From assembly GCF_954871325.1 (NCBI RefSeq), contig NC_088777.1, positions 37,425,366 through 37,489,365 on the forward strand: 64,000 nucleotides of DNA. The letters are read 5' to 3'. The translations under genes were made by a program, and so were the position numbers. The notes under the pieces are model-generated. The model did no database searches, had not been told where the DNA came from, and saw nothing but the letters and a program-made list of their open reading frames with translations. Each line of letters opens with the position of its first letter. Position 1 is the stretch's first letter. Positions 43,738 to 54,142 of this stretch are shown piece after piece. The stretch is from Gordionus sp. m RMFG-2023. Its lineage: Eukaryota; Nematomorpha; Gordioida; Chordodea; Parachordodidae.

Positions 43738-43855
43738 GATGATCATTCCCGGGATTCGAACCCGGGAGCATGAGATAATTAAGTCTTGCCTACTAAGCCA
43801 TAGAGGCTTTCCAAATATCACGATTTTTCAAATATATATTATAAATATATTTGGT
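43738..43855 (-). repeat. SINE-like element with tRNA-like promoter, copy 1
   Basis: The minus strand has an A-box-like TGGCTTAGTAGG and a B-box GGTTCGAATCC inside a CCCGGGTTCGAATCCCGGG arm. The sequence leading into the A box (TTTATAATATATATTTGAAA then ATCG) matches copy 2 at 51411-51540. A standard anticodon arm cannot be folded cleanly, so this is more likely a SINE than a working tRNA gene. Confidence 0.6.
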
Positions 43856-44809
43856 AGTGCCTATCCAAATGAAAAATGAACAAAATTCAAATTTGATAGA
43901 TGGTACCTTAAGGTAGTAAGCATCATTAACCTATTTATAAAATTATATCATTGATTTGGTATCAAGTCAAAAGGCCTAAAATAGATTGCTGGTTAACCCA
44001 ATGACATATATGTCATTGATAACTATAGATTGGCGATTCATTCACTAGAATGTATTGATATTACAAATTGAGTATCTGATTGGCACAGGTATAAATATAT
44101 TATCAATTTGTTGTTAATCAGTAAATTTTAAGAGAATATTATATATTGCTAAACTAATAGACTCCTTTTACTTTTGAGAAATATGTAGAATGTTGTAAAA
44201 TTTTTCAAAATATATTTAAATGATTGAGGCATTTGATCAAATGACAAGTTACAAAATGGTACTACTGCTCATTTCAATGTGAGAACGCTTTAATGAAAGA
44301 ATCGCCATTCGATAGTTATAATCATTGATCACAACTCAAGATATGTTAAACTCAACAATTTATATATATATATATATATATGTATTATAAAAGTCATAAC
44401 TATAAACTTCCAATTGTAAACGTCCAATTTATTCACAAAAATATCTAATTAGTATCATAAACGGGTAATATAAACATTAATATAAAAATATGTAAACCAA
44501 AAACCAATAACTATTCCATTATGATCCAAGACATCCAATATATATTCTTTGTTCTTCCCCAGCTGGCATTCCGTGATCTCCCCATTCCTCCTTCTTTCCC
44601 CAAGGGAAATTAATTGTTCATGTCATCAAAATGACTGACATTTAGTATCTATTATAATAATCTTCAAAAAACGTCAATCAAATTTAGCCAAAAGTGTTTT
44701 TTTAAAAAAAATTCGTCCAATAAAATGATTATAGGGTAATCGATCCAATAGTAATCATGTAACAACCTTAACATTCATTCAATTTTATAACACATTTTAC
44801 CATCTTCAC
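43856..44809. other. A+T-rich stretch, nothing recognised
   Basis: A TA dinucleotide run lies at about 44362-44382. No gene seen. Confidence 0.4.
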
Positions 44810-47540
44810 TTCATAAGGCTCATTAGTGCTTCAATCCGTATAGTAGCCGAATTTAAGCAATCCGTATAGTAGCCGAATTTAAGGAAAAAAGTTATAGGCA
44901 AAAATATAAATTTGTGCCAACTTCACGCTTAATAGTTGATTGAAAGCACTAACGATGAAACTTATATCATTCTTTAGTGCTTCGTTAGTAAAGGTTAGTG
45001 CTTGAATCAGTTTTGTTGTGGAATTTAAGAATAAAAAGTTATTGGCGAAAAAAACAAAAATAAACACATATTGGCGACGTGCCAAAACAAAAACTAGAGT
45101 AGTACTAAACATCCAGTTTTCGCCATTATTTAGTGCTTAGTTAATGTATTTAAATTCCGTTATTAATTTAGTTAACCGCCATATGGAAAAAAAGTTATTA
45201 GCTAAATAAAAATTATGACGTCACGATTTAAGCGTGAAGTTGGTCGAACTTTTTGAAGCACTAACGATGAAACTTATATCATTCTTTAGTGCTTCTTTAG
45301 TAGAGGTTAGTGCTTCAATCACTTTTGTTGCCGAATTAAAGAATAAAAAGTTATTGACGAAAAAAACAAAAATAAACAAATATTGGCGACGTGCCAAAAC
45401 ACTAGAGTAGTACTAAACATCCAGTTTTCCCCATTATTTAGTGATTAGTTAATGTATTTAAATTCCGTTATTATTTAGTTAACCGCCATATGGAAAAAAT
45501 TTATTAGCTAAATAAAAATTATGACCTCACGATTTAAGAGTAAAGCTGGCCGAACTTTTGGAAGCACTAACGATGAAACTTATATCATTCTTTAGTGCTT
45601 CGTTAGTAGAGGTTAGTGCTTCAATCACTGTTTCATCGTTAGTGCTTCCAAAAGTAGAGGTTAGTGCTTCAATCACTTTTGTTGCTGAATTTAAGAATAA
45701 AAAGTTATTGGCGAAAAAAATAAAAATAAATTAATATTGGCGACGTGCCATAACAAAAACTAGAGTAGTATTAAACATCCAGTTTTCCCCATTTAGTGCT
45801 TAGTTAATGTATTTAAATTCCGTTATTAATTTAGTTAACCGCCATATGGAAAAAACTTATTAGCTAAATAAAAATTATAACGTGATTTAAGCGTGAAGTT
45901 GGCCGAACTTTTGGAAGCACTAACGATGAAACTTATATCATTCTTTAGTGCTTCGTTAGTAGAGGTTAGTGCTTCAACCACTTTTGTTGCCGAATTTAAG
46001 AATAAAAAGTTATTGGCGAAAAAAACAAAAATAAACAAATATTGGCGACGTGCCAAAATAAAAACTAGACTAGTACTAAACATCCAGTTTTCGCCATTAT
46101 TTAATGCTTAATTAATGAATTTAAATTCCGTTATTAATTTAGTTAACCGCCATATGGAAAAAAAGTTATTAGCTAAATAAAAATTATGACGTCACGATAT
46201 AAGCGTGAAGTTGGCCGAACTTTTGGAAGCACTAACGATGAAACTTATATCATTCTTTAGTGCTTTGTTAGTAGAGGTAATTGCTTCAAACACTTTTGTT
46301 GCCGAATTTAAGAATAAAAGGTTATTGGTGAAAAAAACAAAAATAAACAAATATTGGCGACGTGCCAAAACAAAAACTAGAGTAATACTAAACATCCGGT
46401 TTTCTCCATTATTTAGTGCTTAATTAATGTATTTAAATTCCGTTATTAACTTGGATAACCGTCGTATGAAAAAATCGTAATACGCTAAAGAAATATTTAG
46501 AGGTCAAATTTTGGCCAGAAAATTATGAAAGCACTAACGATGAAATTTATATCCTTCTTTAGGGCTTCCTTAGTAGAGGTTAGTGCTTTCATTACTTTTG
46601 TAGCCAAATTTAAGAATAAAAAGTTATTTGCGAAAAAAGCAAATAATGGCGACGTGCCAAAACAAAAACTATAGTAGTACTAAACATCCGGTTTTCGCCA
46701 TTATTTAGTGCTTAATTAGCAAATTTGAATTCCGTAATTAATTTGGTTAACCGTCTTTATGAAAAATTGTAATACGTTAAAGAAATGTTTAGAGGTCAAA
46801 TTATGGCCAGAAAATTATGAAAGCACTAACGATGAATTTTATATCCTTCTTTAGGGCTTCCATAGTAGAGGTTAGTTCAATTACTTTTGTAGCCGAATTT
46901 AAAAATAAAAAGTTATTTGCGAAAAAAACAAATAATGGCGACGTGCAAAAACAAAAACTATAGTAGTACTAAACATCCGGTTTTTGCCATTATTTAGTGC
47001 TTAATTAGCAAATTTGAATTCCGTAATTAATTTGGTTAACCGTCTATATAAAAAATTGTAATACGCTAAAGAAATGTTTAGAGGTCAAATTATGGCCAGA
47101 AAAATATGAAAGCATTAACGATGATATTTATACACTTCTTTAGGGCTTCCTTAGTAGAGGTTAGTGGTTCAAGCACTTTTGTAGCCGAATTTAAGAATAA
47201 AAAGATTTTTGCGAAAAAAACAAAAATAAACAAATAATGGCCAAAACAAAAACTATAGTACTAATAAACATCCGGTTTTGCCATTATTTAGTGCTCAATT
47301 AGTAAATTTGAATTCCGTAATTAATTTGGTTAACCGTCTTTATAAAAAATTGTAATGCGTTAAAGAAATGTTTAGAGGTCAAATTTTGGCCAGAAAATTA
47401 TGAAAGCACTAACAATGAAATTTATATAATTCTTTAGAGCTTCCTTAGTAGAGGTTAGTGCTTCAATCAGTTTAATAGACTAATTTAAAATAAAAAAGTT
47501 ATTAACAAAATAAACAAAAAATCTATCAACGACAAACATT
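44810..47540. repeat. About 300-bp tandem array, left arm
   Basis: Nine units of about 290-355 bp in one orientation, anchored by GCACTAACGATGAAACTTAT near 44945, 45260, 45563, 45918, 46230, 46530, 46822, 47112 and 47405. Each also has TAGAGGTTAGTGCTTCAATC, GGCGACGTGCCAAAACAAAA and AAACATCCGGTTTTCGCCAT. Units near the centre are more diverged from the outer ones than from their mirror partners in the right arm. The outer end has a doubled AATCCGTATAGTAGCCGAAT. Confidence 0.95.
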
Positions 47541-48009
47541 TTATTTTCACCATTATTTAGTACTTATTTTGTAAAATTTAAACCCTAATTAGTTTGATTA
47601 AAAACCCCAAATAATTAAAAAATGCATATTGTCTTTTTGCACTTTACCTATCAATTGTTTCCGTAGATCATCTGTCATATTTGAGTATTATAATATTTCA
47701 GAAGCTTATATATATTAAACCAAGTCACAAAATATTATTTCCACTACTGCCTAAATGGGTCCATTGAACCCCATTCTTGTGTAATAATTATATAATTTTT
47801 ATTATTTTATTGTAACAACTACATTTTTTCTCCAGCATCTATTATTCTGAGGTGTCATTGAATGATATGGTTAAAAACATTCTCAGAAATTTTTTATTCT
47901 TAATTCAAATTGTTCTTTTTACATAGTTTTATTTTATTCGAAAAAATTACGCATATATTTATATCTATCATAAATTTTAGTTAAGATCACAATATTATAA
48001 AGTACCCGT

Positions 48010-48366
48010 CGAACCGTGCTCAGACCTAATTTTTTTTATATAAATCGGGTTCGGGCCTAATATTTTTTAAAAAAGGGCCGGGTAGTGTTGGGCCTAGAAA
48101 TTTTTTTAAATATATCTAAATTTATCAATTATATATTAAAATTTTTTTGTAAAATAAAAATATTTGATTTTATTTATAGAAACTAGACAACATATAACAT
48201 ATGTCTTTTATAAATTATTTTCTATATTTAAATAAATTCGGGGATGACCGGGCCGGGTCCGTAAATTTTTAAAAAAATTTCTGGTTCGGGCCAAACCGGC
48301 AAAACATTTTTAAAAAAATTTCGGACCGCACCGGGCTTGAAAAATTAGGCCCGATGCAGATCACTA
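48010..48366. repeat. GC-motif miniature repeat (CCCGATGCAGATCACTA family), copy 2
   Basis: Aligns with 957-1334 through its whole length, including the middle (TTTATCAATT, AACATATGTCTTTTAT) and the terminus CCCGATGCAGATCACTA. Confidence 0.75.
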
Positions 48367-48774
48367 ATACTTATGCAGGAATTCTGAGAGTTCCTGATTC
48401 GATAAATTACTGACATATTAATCCTTCAAGTTTTCTGACACCTTTCTCGACGCCTAAGAAAATTTTAGACCAAAACATTAAAAAATTATATTCGATTCAT
48501 AAATTTGACATTCGTCTTTATTAAAGTTTTATTAAAAATTTTTTTAAAAAAATTATATCAAAATCAAAATGTTTTTTACAATAATTATGGAAAGTTATTT
48601 AACTATATAAGAATGTTTCACATTATGGAAATGTGTTACATACTATAAAAATTTACAAGTAATCAAAATTTTTTGAGTAATATAAAAAATTAACCACAGA
48701 ATTTCCCACATATGATTAATAAATCAACACTCCGCTCTAAACCATATAATAAATAAAAGCCTAACAGCTGCACA

Positions 48775-49168
48775 CATTACAAACAATCTTGAACCATCAA
48801 ATTTATCTCAAGTAGATGGTTTAAGACCTGATGGTATGACAACCATACCTTGGGCCCTCGGCAAATCACTCATTGGAACTACACGTGTGTCTCATCATTC
48901 CCTTCAAACATAAATTTCAATTTAATAACACAGGCAGAAATTAAAAAGACAAACAAATACAAAAATTTTAAAAACTTCATATTCACTCAAGTAGTGACTT
49001 CTACTAACGGGCATTTTTTGCCTTCAACACTTATGTTTTTAAAAAATCTGCGTAATAAAATACGACTTTTCACAAATGAACCAAGAGAATTCCTTTTTAT
49101 TCGACAAAAAATTAAAATAGAAATTTTTAGACACAATTATGGTTCACTTTTGAGGACTCAATTATAGA
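48775..49168 (+). pseudogene. RLE-type LINE fragment, 3' end
   Basis: Two plus frames. 48780-48880 reads LRPDGMTTIPWALGKSLI; after a frame change, 48850-49167 reads WNYTCVSSF, IFTQVVTSTNGHF, EFLFIRQKIKIEIFRHN and stops. This is the nuclease block and the terminal Q-x-I-x-I-x-I-x-R-x-N tail of the same family as 3096. Heavily 5'-truncated, as is usual for LINEs. Confidence 0.8.
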
Positions 49169-49244
49169 ATTTTATTTTTAATTATATAATTATAAATTAT
49201 AATTTTTTAATTAGGTTTATTACATATTTTATAATTTTATATAT

Positions 49245-51150
49245 TTTCATAATCCTTAGTGTATTACAATTTTTTATAAAGACGGTTAACCAAATTAATT
49301 ACGGAATTCAAATTTACTAATTGAGCACTAAATAATGGCAAAACCGGATGTTTATTAGTACTATAGTTTTTGTTTTGGCACGTCGCCATTATTTGTTTAT
49401 TTTTGTTTTTTTCGCAAAAATCTTTTTATTCTTAAATTCGGCTACAAAAGTGATTGAACCACTAACCTCTACTAAGGAAGCCCTAAAGAAGTGTATAAAT
49501 ATCATCGTTAATGCTTTCATATTTTTCTGGCCATATTACAATTTTTTATAAAGACGGTTAACCAAATTAATTACGGAATTCAAATTTGCTAATTAAGCAC
49601 TAAATAATGGCGAAAACCGGATGTTTAGTACTACTATAGTTTTTGTTTTTGCACGTCGCCATTATTTGTTTTTTTCGCAAATAACTTTTTATTCTTAAAT
49701 TCGGCTACAAAAGTAATTGAACCACTAACCTCTACTAAGGAAGCCGTAAAGAAGGATATAAATTTCATCGTTAGTGCTTTCATAATTTTCTGGCCATAAT
49801 TTGACCTCTAAACATTTCTTTAGCCTATTACAATTTTTTATAAAGATGGTTAACCAAATTAATTACGGAATTCAAATTTGCTAATTAAGCACTAAATAAT
49901 GACAAAAACCGGATGTTTAGTACCACTATAGTTTTTGTTTTGGCACGTCGCCATTATTTGTTTCTTTCGCAAATAACTTTTTATTCTTTAATTCAGCTAC
50001 AAAAGTAATTGAACCACTAACCTCTACTAAGGAAGCCCTAAAGAAGGATATAAATTTTAACGTTACTGCTTTATTTTTTTTTCTAACCATAATTTGACCT
50101 CTAAACATTTCTTTAGCCTATTACAATTTTTTATTAAGACGGTTAACCAAATTAATTACGGAATTCAAATTTGCTAATTAAGCACTAAATAATGGCGAAA
50201 ACCGGATGTTTAGTACTACTATAGTTTTTGTTTTGGCACGTCGCTATTATTTGTTTTTTTCGCAAATAACCTTTTATTCTTAAATTCGGCTACAAAAGTA
50301 ATTGAAGCACTAACCTCTACTAAGGAAGCCCTAAAGAAGGATATAAATTTCATCGTTAGTGCTTTCATAATTGTCTGGCCAAAATTTGACCTCTAAATAT
50401 TTCTTTAGCGTATTACGATTTTTTTATACTACAGTTATTCAAATTATTAACGGAATTTAAATACATTAATTAAGCACTAAATAATGGCGAAAACCGGATG
50501 TTTAGTACTACTCTAGTTTTTGTTTTGGCACGTCGTCAATATTTGTTTATTTTTGTTTTTTTCACCAATAACTTTTTATTCTTTAATTCGGCAACAAAAG
50601 TGATTGAAGCACTAACCTCTACTAACGAAGCACTAAAGAATGATATAAGTTTCATCGTTAGTGCTTCCAAAAGTTCGGCCAACTTCACGCTTAAATCGTT
50701 ACGTCATAATTTTTATTTAGCTAATAAATTTTTTCCATTTGGCGGTTAATTTAATTAATAACGGAATTTAAATACATTAATTAAGCACTAAATAATGGCG
50801 AAAACCGGATGTTTAGTACTACTTTATTTTTTGTTTTGACGTCGCCAATATTTGTTTATTTTTGTTTTTTTCGCCAATAACTTTTTATTCTTAAATTCGG
50901 CAACAAAACTCATTGAAGAACTAACCTCTACTAACGAAGCACTAAAGAATGATATAAGTTTCATCGTTAGTGCTTTCAATCAACCTTTAAGCGTGAAGTT
51001 GGCACAAATTTTTATTTTTGCCTATAACCTTTTTTCCTTAATTCGGCTACTATACGGATTGAAGCACTAATAAGCACTAACGAACCACTAAAAAATGACA
51101 TATGATTCATCGTTAGTGCTTCCAAATGTTCGGCCAACTTCACGGAGCTT
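49245..51150. repeat. About 300-bp tandem array, right arm (inverted)
   Basis: The same unit as 44810-47540 in the opposite orientation, about seven copies (ATCGTTAGTGCTTTC-type anchors near 49500, 49770, 50060, 50352, 50652, 50962, 51102). The innermost units pair with the innermost units of the left arm, and the outermost (CGGCTACTATACGGATTGAA) with its outer end, so the whole is a large imperfect palindrome. Repeated short frames here (MFSTTLVFVLARRQYLFIFV) follow the repeat and occur on both strands, so they are not genes. Confidence 0.95.
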
Positions 51151-51155
51151 ATGTA

Positions 51156-51228
51156 TAATTGTGTATGAATATTTATTATTTTTCAGTTCAGTAATTGTAT
51201 ATGAATATTTATTATTTTTCAGTTCAGT
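51156..51228 (+). repeat. Short direct duplication
   Basis: GAATATTTATTATTTTTCAG with flanking bases occurs twice in tandem, about 36 bp apart. Confidence 0.7.
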
Positions 51229-51410
51229 TTGGTTAATGAATGAATGTTTAATATGATTATGTAGTGATTTTTAAAAAGAATGTAAAAAATTTTAAAATAT
51301 CAGAATACCTATTTAATAGTTTTAATTTTAAAGTAGCTACACTACACTTTGAATCGTTCTATTTGATTAATTTTGTCAGATTAAGAAAAAAAAATATTTT
51401 ACCAGATTAA

Positions 51411-51545
51411 GAAAATAAAAGCATTTGCCGGGATTAGAACCCAAGTCCAATAATCCATCTAGATTTGTAAGCGAAGTTCTTGCCTGATTGGGCCATAGGT
51501 AGTTTTCAAAATTAACGATTTTTTGAATATATATTATAAAGTTTG
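51411..51545 (-). repeat. SINE-like element with tRNA-like promoter, copy 2
   Basis: The minus strand has TGGCCCAATCAGG (A-box-like) and GGGTTCTAATCCCGGC (B-box-like), preceded by TTTATAATATATATTCAAAA. The leader matches copy 1. The box spacing is longer than in copy 1. Confidence 0.6.
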
Positions 51546-51980
51546 ACATGAAAAGTGGGACATGAGAGCGTAACGCTATTTTTGTGACAAGACTTTTATA
51601 TATATTATAGATTTTGAAAACACAATCCGGACCCACATTTCAAAACGCCTTATAATCGTTATTAAAATCAAACTAGTTTAATTATCTAGATTATTTTTTT
51701 TTAAAAATATTATATTATAAAAAAAAATAAAATTCGAGAAGTTAACATTTTTTTTGGAAATAAAAATTGATTGCTGGTAACATTACCCATTAGTTCCTAT
51801 AAATAAAAATGTAATTTTATAAAAATAGAAATAAATTACTTTAATTTGTGTCATCTCTTTATTGAATTAAAAATGGTAATATTACCTTTGTTTAAATTAC
51901 TTAATTGAAGGTTTAATTGTATATAAATATAAAAAAATATCTGGGTTTAAAAAAAATGATTTCATTCATTCATTCATTAC
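51546..51980. other. A+T-rich stretch, nothing recognised
   Basis: An (ATTC)n run at about 51960-51979 touches the exon border at 51981. Confidence 0.4.
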
Positions 51981-52154
51981 CACACCAGAATGAAATTGCA
52001 CTTTTCATCACCCACCAGGAGTTGTAGCGTGCACCAAGTATATTCACTAGTATATAGATCCTATACATGATGTATACCAGTTTTATTATAGTGGACGGTA
52101 CCACTATGTAGTCAGCTAGCATAGTAAAGAAGAGAGGAGTAAGAAAGAGGGGAT
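51981..52154 (-). CDS. Candidate membrane-spanning exon
   Basis: 2 nt + 57 codons + 1 nt. PLFLTPLFFTMLADYIVVPS, then TIIKLVYIMYRIYILVNILG, then NSWWVMKSAISFWC. Two strongly hydrophobic stretches suggest membrane segments. Acceptor ACTAATAG, donor GTAATG. Its phase matches the exon 52460-52618 (IIE|DPLF). Probably part of a multi-pass membrane protein; family not recognised. Confidence 0.5.
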
Positions 52155-52268
52155 CTATTAGTGTTACCAGCAAGATAGTGTTAAGAAATTGTAATCAATA
52201 TCAATAATAATGTACCTGACGCCTGGTTAGATATTTAAGAGATGGAAAAAAAGTAATTCTTATGTTAG

Positions 52269-52360
52269 GTAAGTATATCCTTGTGAGATAACGTTATGTC
52301 TATATAGCGTGTCCGTAAGTATATCCTTGTGAGATAAAGTTATGTCTATATAGCGTGTCC
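52269..52360. repeat. 46-bp perfect-looking tandem duplication
   Basis: Two head-to-tail copies of a 46-bp unit beginning GTAAGTATATCCTTGTGAGA, differing at one base (AACGTT / AAAGTT). It lies in the putative intron between the two membrane-protein exons. Confidence 0.85.
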
Positions 52361-52459
52361 TATTCCGGAGGCATCCAACTTCCCTATAATTGTAATCACA
52401 ATTCCTGAAATCCACTATCCTAAAGAACTATCTTTGTCTGATATTTTCCTTCTTTTTAC

Positions 52460-52618
52460 CTTCAATTATTTTTGTCATTCTAGAGTCAATAATGTCCCCA
52501 TAAATCCTGTTTGTATTAAGCAAGCGATGCTCGGGATCCTCATTATTTACCACATTATCATTTATAGTGAACCCGGAATCGTTGTCATTATTATTCACGG
52601 TCTTGAGATCATCATTGC
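52460..52618 (-). CDS. Candidate acidic, Asn/Asp-rich exon
   Basis: 2 nt + 52 codons + 1 nt. NDDLKTVNNNDNDSGFTIND, then NEDPEHRLLNTNRIYGDIID, SRMTKIIE. Acceptor ACAAAG after a T/C-rich tract, donor GTAAAA. Joins in phase to the hydrophobic exon at 51981-52154, as expected for a cytosolic or extracellular tail before membrane helices (inference). Confidence 0.5.
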
Positions 52619-52739
52619 CTTTGTCAAAATCGTTTATCCAGTAAGTAAAGGAAAAAGACAGGGAAATGAGTTATAAAGGGGAGGGGGGGGGGTTTAATAA
52701 GATACTAATTATCATCATCCTCATCCTATTTCATTCAAT

Positions 52740-54142
52740 CCATAATTCCAATATATCCCGTGCCGATGCATAAATTGTCATTCAACCCGCGAGAAGAGGT
52801 TGGAAATAAGACGGTGAGAGAATAGTCCAATACTTCCACGATTGCGGCTCTAGTTTAGACCATATTTAAGCATGTATTGTAGATGTTCTTTTAAATGTTT
52901 TTTGTTTTGCTGAGTGCCAAGAAATCTGTGAAAGAAAGATTGATCAAGTCCATCTCCTTCAGACATTTTGCCAGCCAATAGTATTTGGGAGTTCTCTGTC
53001 TCCCATAATCTGGGGTCCACTTCACGGACAAAAATATCATATTTTCTTGTGAATGTCATAAGCAATGACCGAGTAATTCTAATCTCCTCAGAGAAATGAG
53101 TCGATTGATAGGTAGGATGTTGCACCTATTCCAGAGAGTCGTGATTGGGTTGTTATATGAGTAGTATGTTTTAGTGATTCTTCTTAGACATTTGTTTATA
53201 AAAGTCTGGGATGTGTTGATATTGCTTTAGATGTCCTGCCATGTTTCTAATCAGTATGTTAAGATAGATAGAATTAGGGATTTGAAGAGTATCTTTTGGT
53301 TCGTAGATATCGTTGGACGACCATAATTTCGTTAGCTGATGATATCGAGATCTGGCTTTGTTTGTCCTTGACTTAGTATCCAATATTACGGTGCCTAATG
53401 ACATTATCCTGGTTCCTAGGTACTTAAAATTTGAAACCGTTTCTACCATATTATCATCAAAGTTAAAGGGGTCTGTATTATATAGAAATGTATTGGACGC
53501 GATTAACTTTTTAGAGTAATTGACTTTTAATCCGTATTCATAGCAATTTTTAACAAACAATGACAGCAAGTTTCTTAATTTGTACTCAGATTTCGCTAAT
53601 ATGCATACATCATCGGCATAGCATAGAAAATTCAGAGAGATTATCGCCTTGTTGATTTAGATATCGAGGGTTAAGGGTATATTCTTGTTTGAAGGATTTA
53701 TTCAGAACATCGTTCATTATTACATTAAATAACATAGGTGATAGAATGCAACCTTGTTTCAGCCCTCTGTTGGCCTTAAATGGTTGTGATTTTATGTTCA
53801 GATGTTGTGGTATCACGTTATGATTGTCGTACATTATTTTTATAAGCGAAATCAGATGTTTATCTATTCCTATGCCTTCCAGTAAGGGCCAGATCTTATG
53901 CTGTATAATTGAGTCAAAGGCTTGACTTAGATCAATCATTAGGGCAAATATTGGGGACTTATGCATTCTAGCTTTCTCCAGAATAATCTTAAGTGCCATG
54001 GTTAGTTCCGTCGGGTTTCTACCCTTTCTATATAATGTGATGGCGTTTGAGAGGTTCCTATCGATGATTGGTTTGATCCTGACTGCTATAATATTCGTGA
54101 ACCTTTTTAGGGAAACTGAGATCAGTGCAATCCCTCTGTAGT
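52740..54142 (-). pseudogene. LINE (reverse transcriptase), 5'-truncated
   Basis: The minus strand starts abruptly near 54142 with DYRGIALISVSLKRF. 53610-53999 has LMIDLSQAFDSI and GLKQGCILSPMLFN; after one frame change the catalytic YADD motif appears (LCYADDVCILAKSE, about 53580-53625). A further frame (53171-53569) has GLKVNYSKK and FKYLGTRI, and 52850-53125 forms the C-terminal part. It is a fairly young-looking copy with few breaks (one before YADD, another near 53150). No endonuclease is visible because the 5' part is gone. Clade not assigned. The 3' end is set loosely at 52740. Confidence 0.9.

Larger units (their letters stand above)
47541..49244. other. Spacer between the two arrays
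   Basis: About 1.7 kb holding a GC-motif miniature repeat (48010-48366) and a LINE fragment (48775-49168). The remainder is A+T-rich with nothing recognised. No transposase was found that could explain the arrays. Confidence 0.6.

Noticed and set aside
43738-43815. A functional tRNA gene on the minus strand.
   Set aside because: The T arm and both boxes are good, but the anticodon stem and acceptor stem do not pair cleanly, and a related copy at 51411 shares non-tRNA leader sequence. A SINE is more likely.
44879-51070. A repeated open frame (MFSTTLVFVLARRQYLFIFV...) on both arms, and another on the opposite strand (MKLAELLEALTMKLISFF...), as a tandem gene family.
   Set aside because: They follow the tandem unit exactly, occur on both strands, and are broken in many units. 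They are by-products of the repeat.
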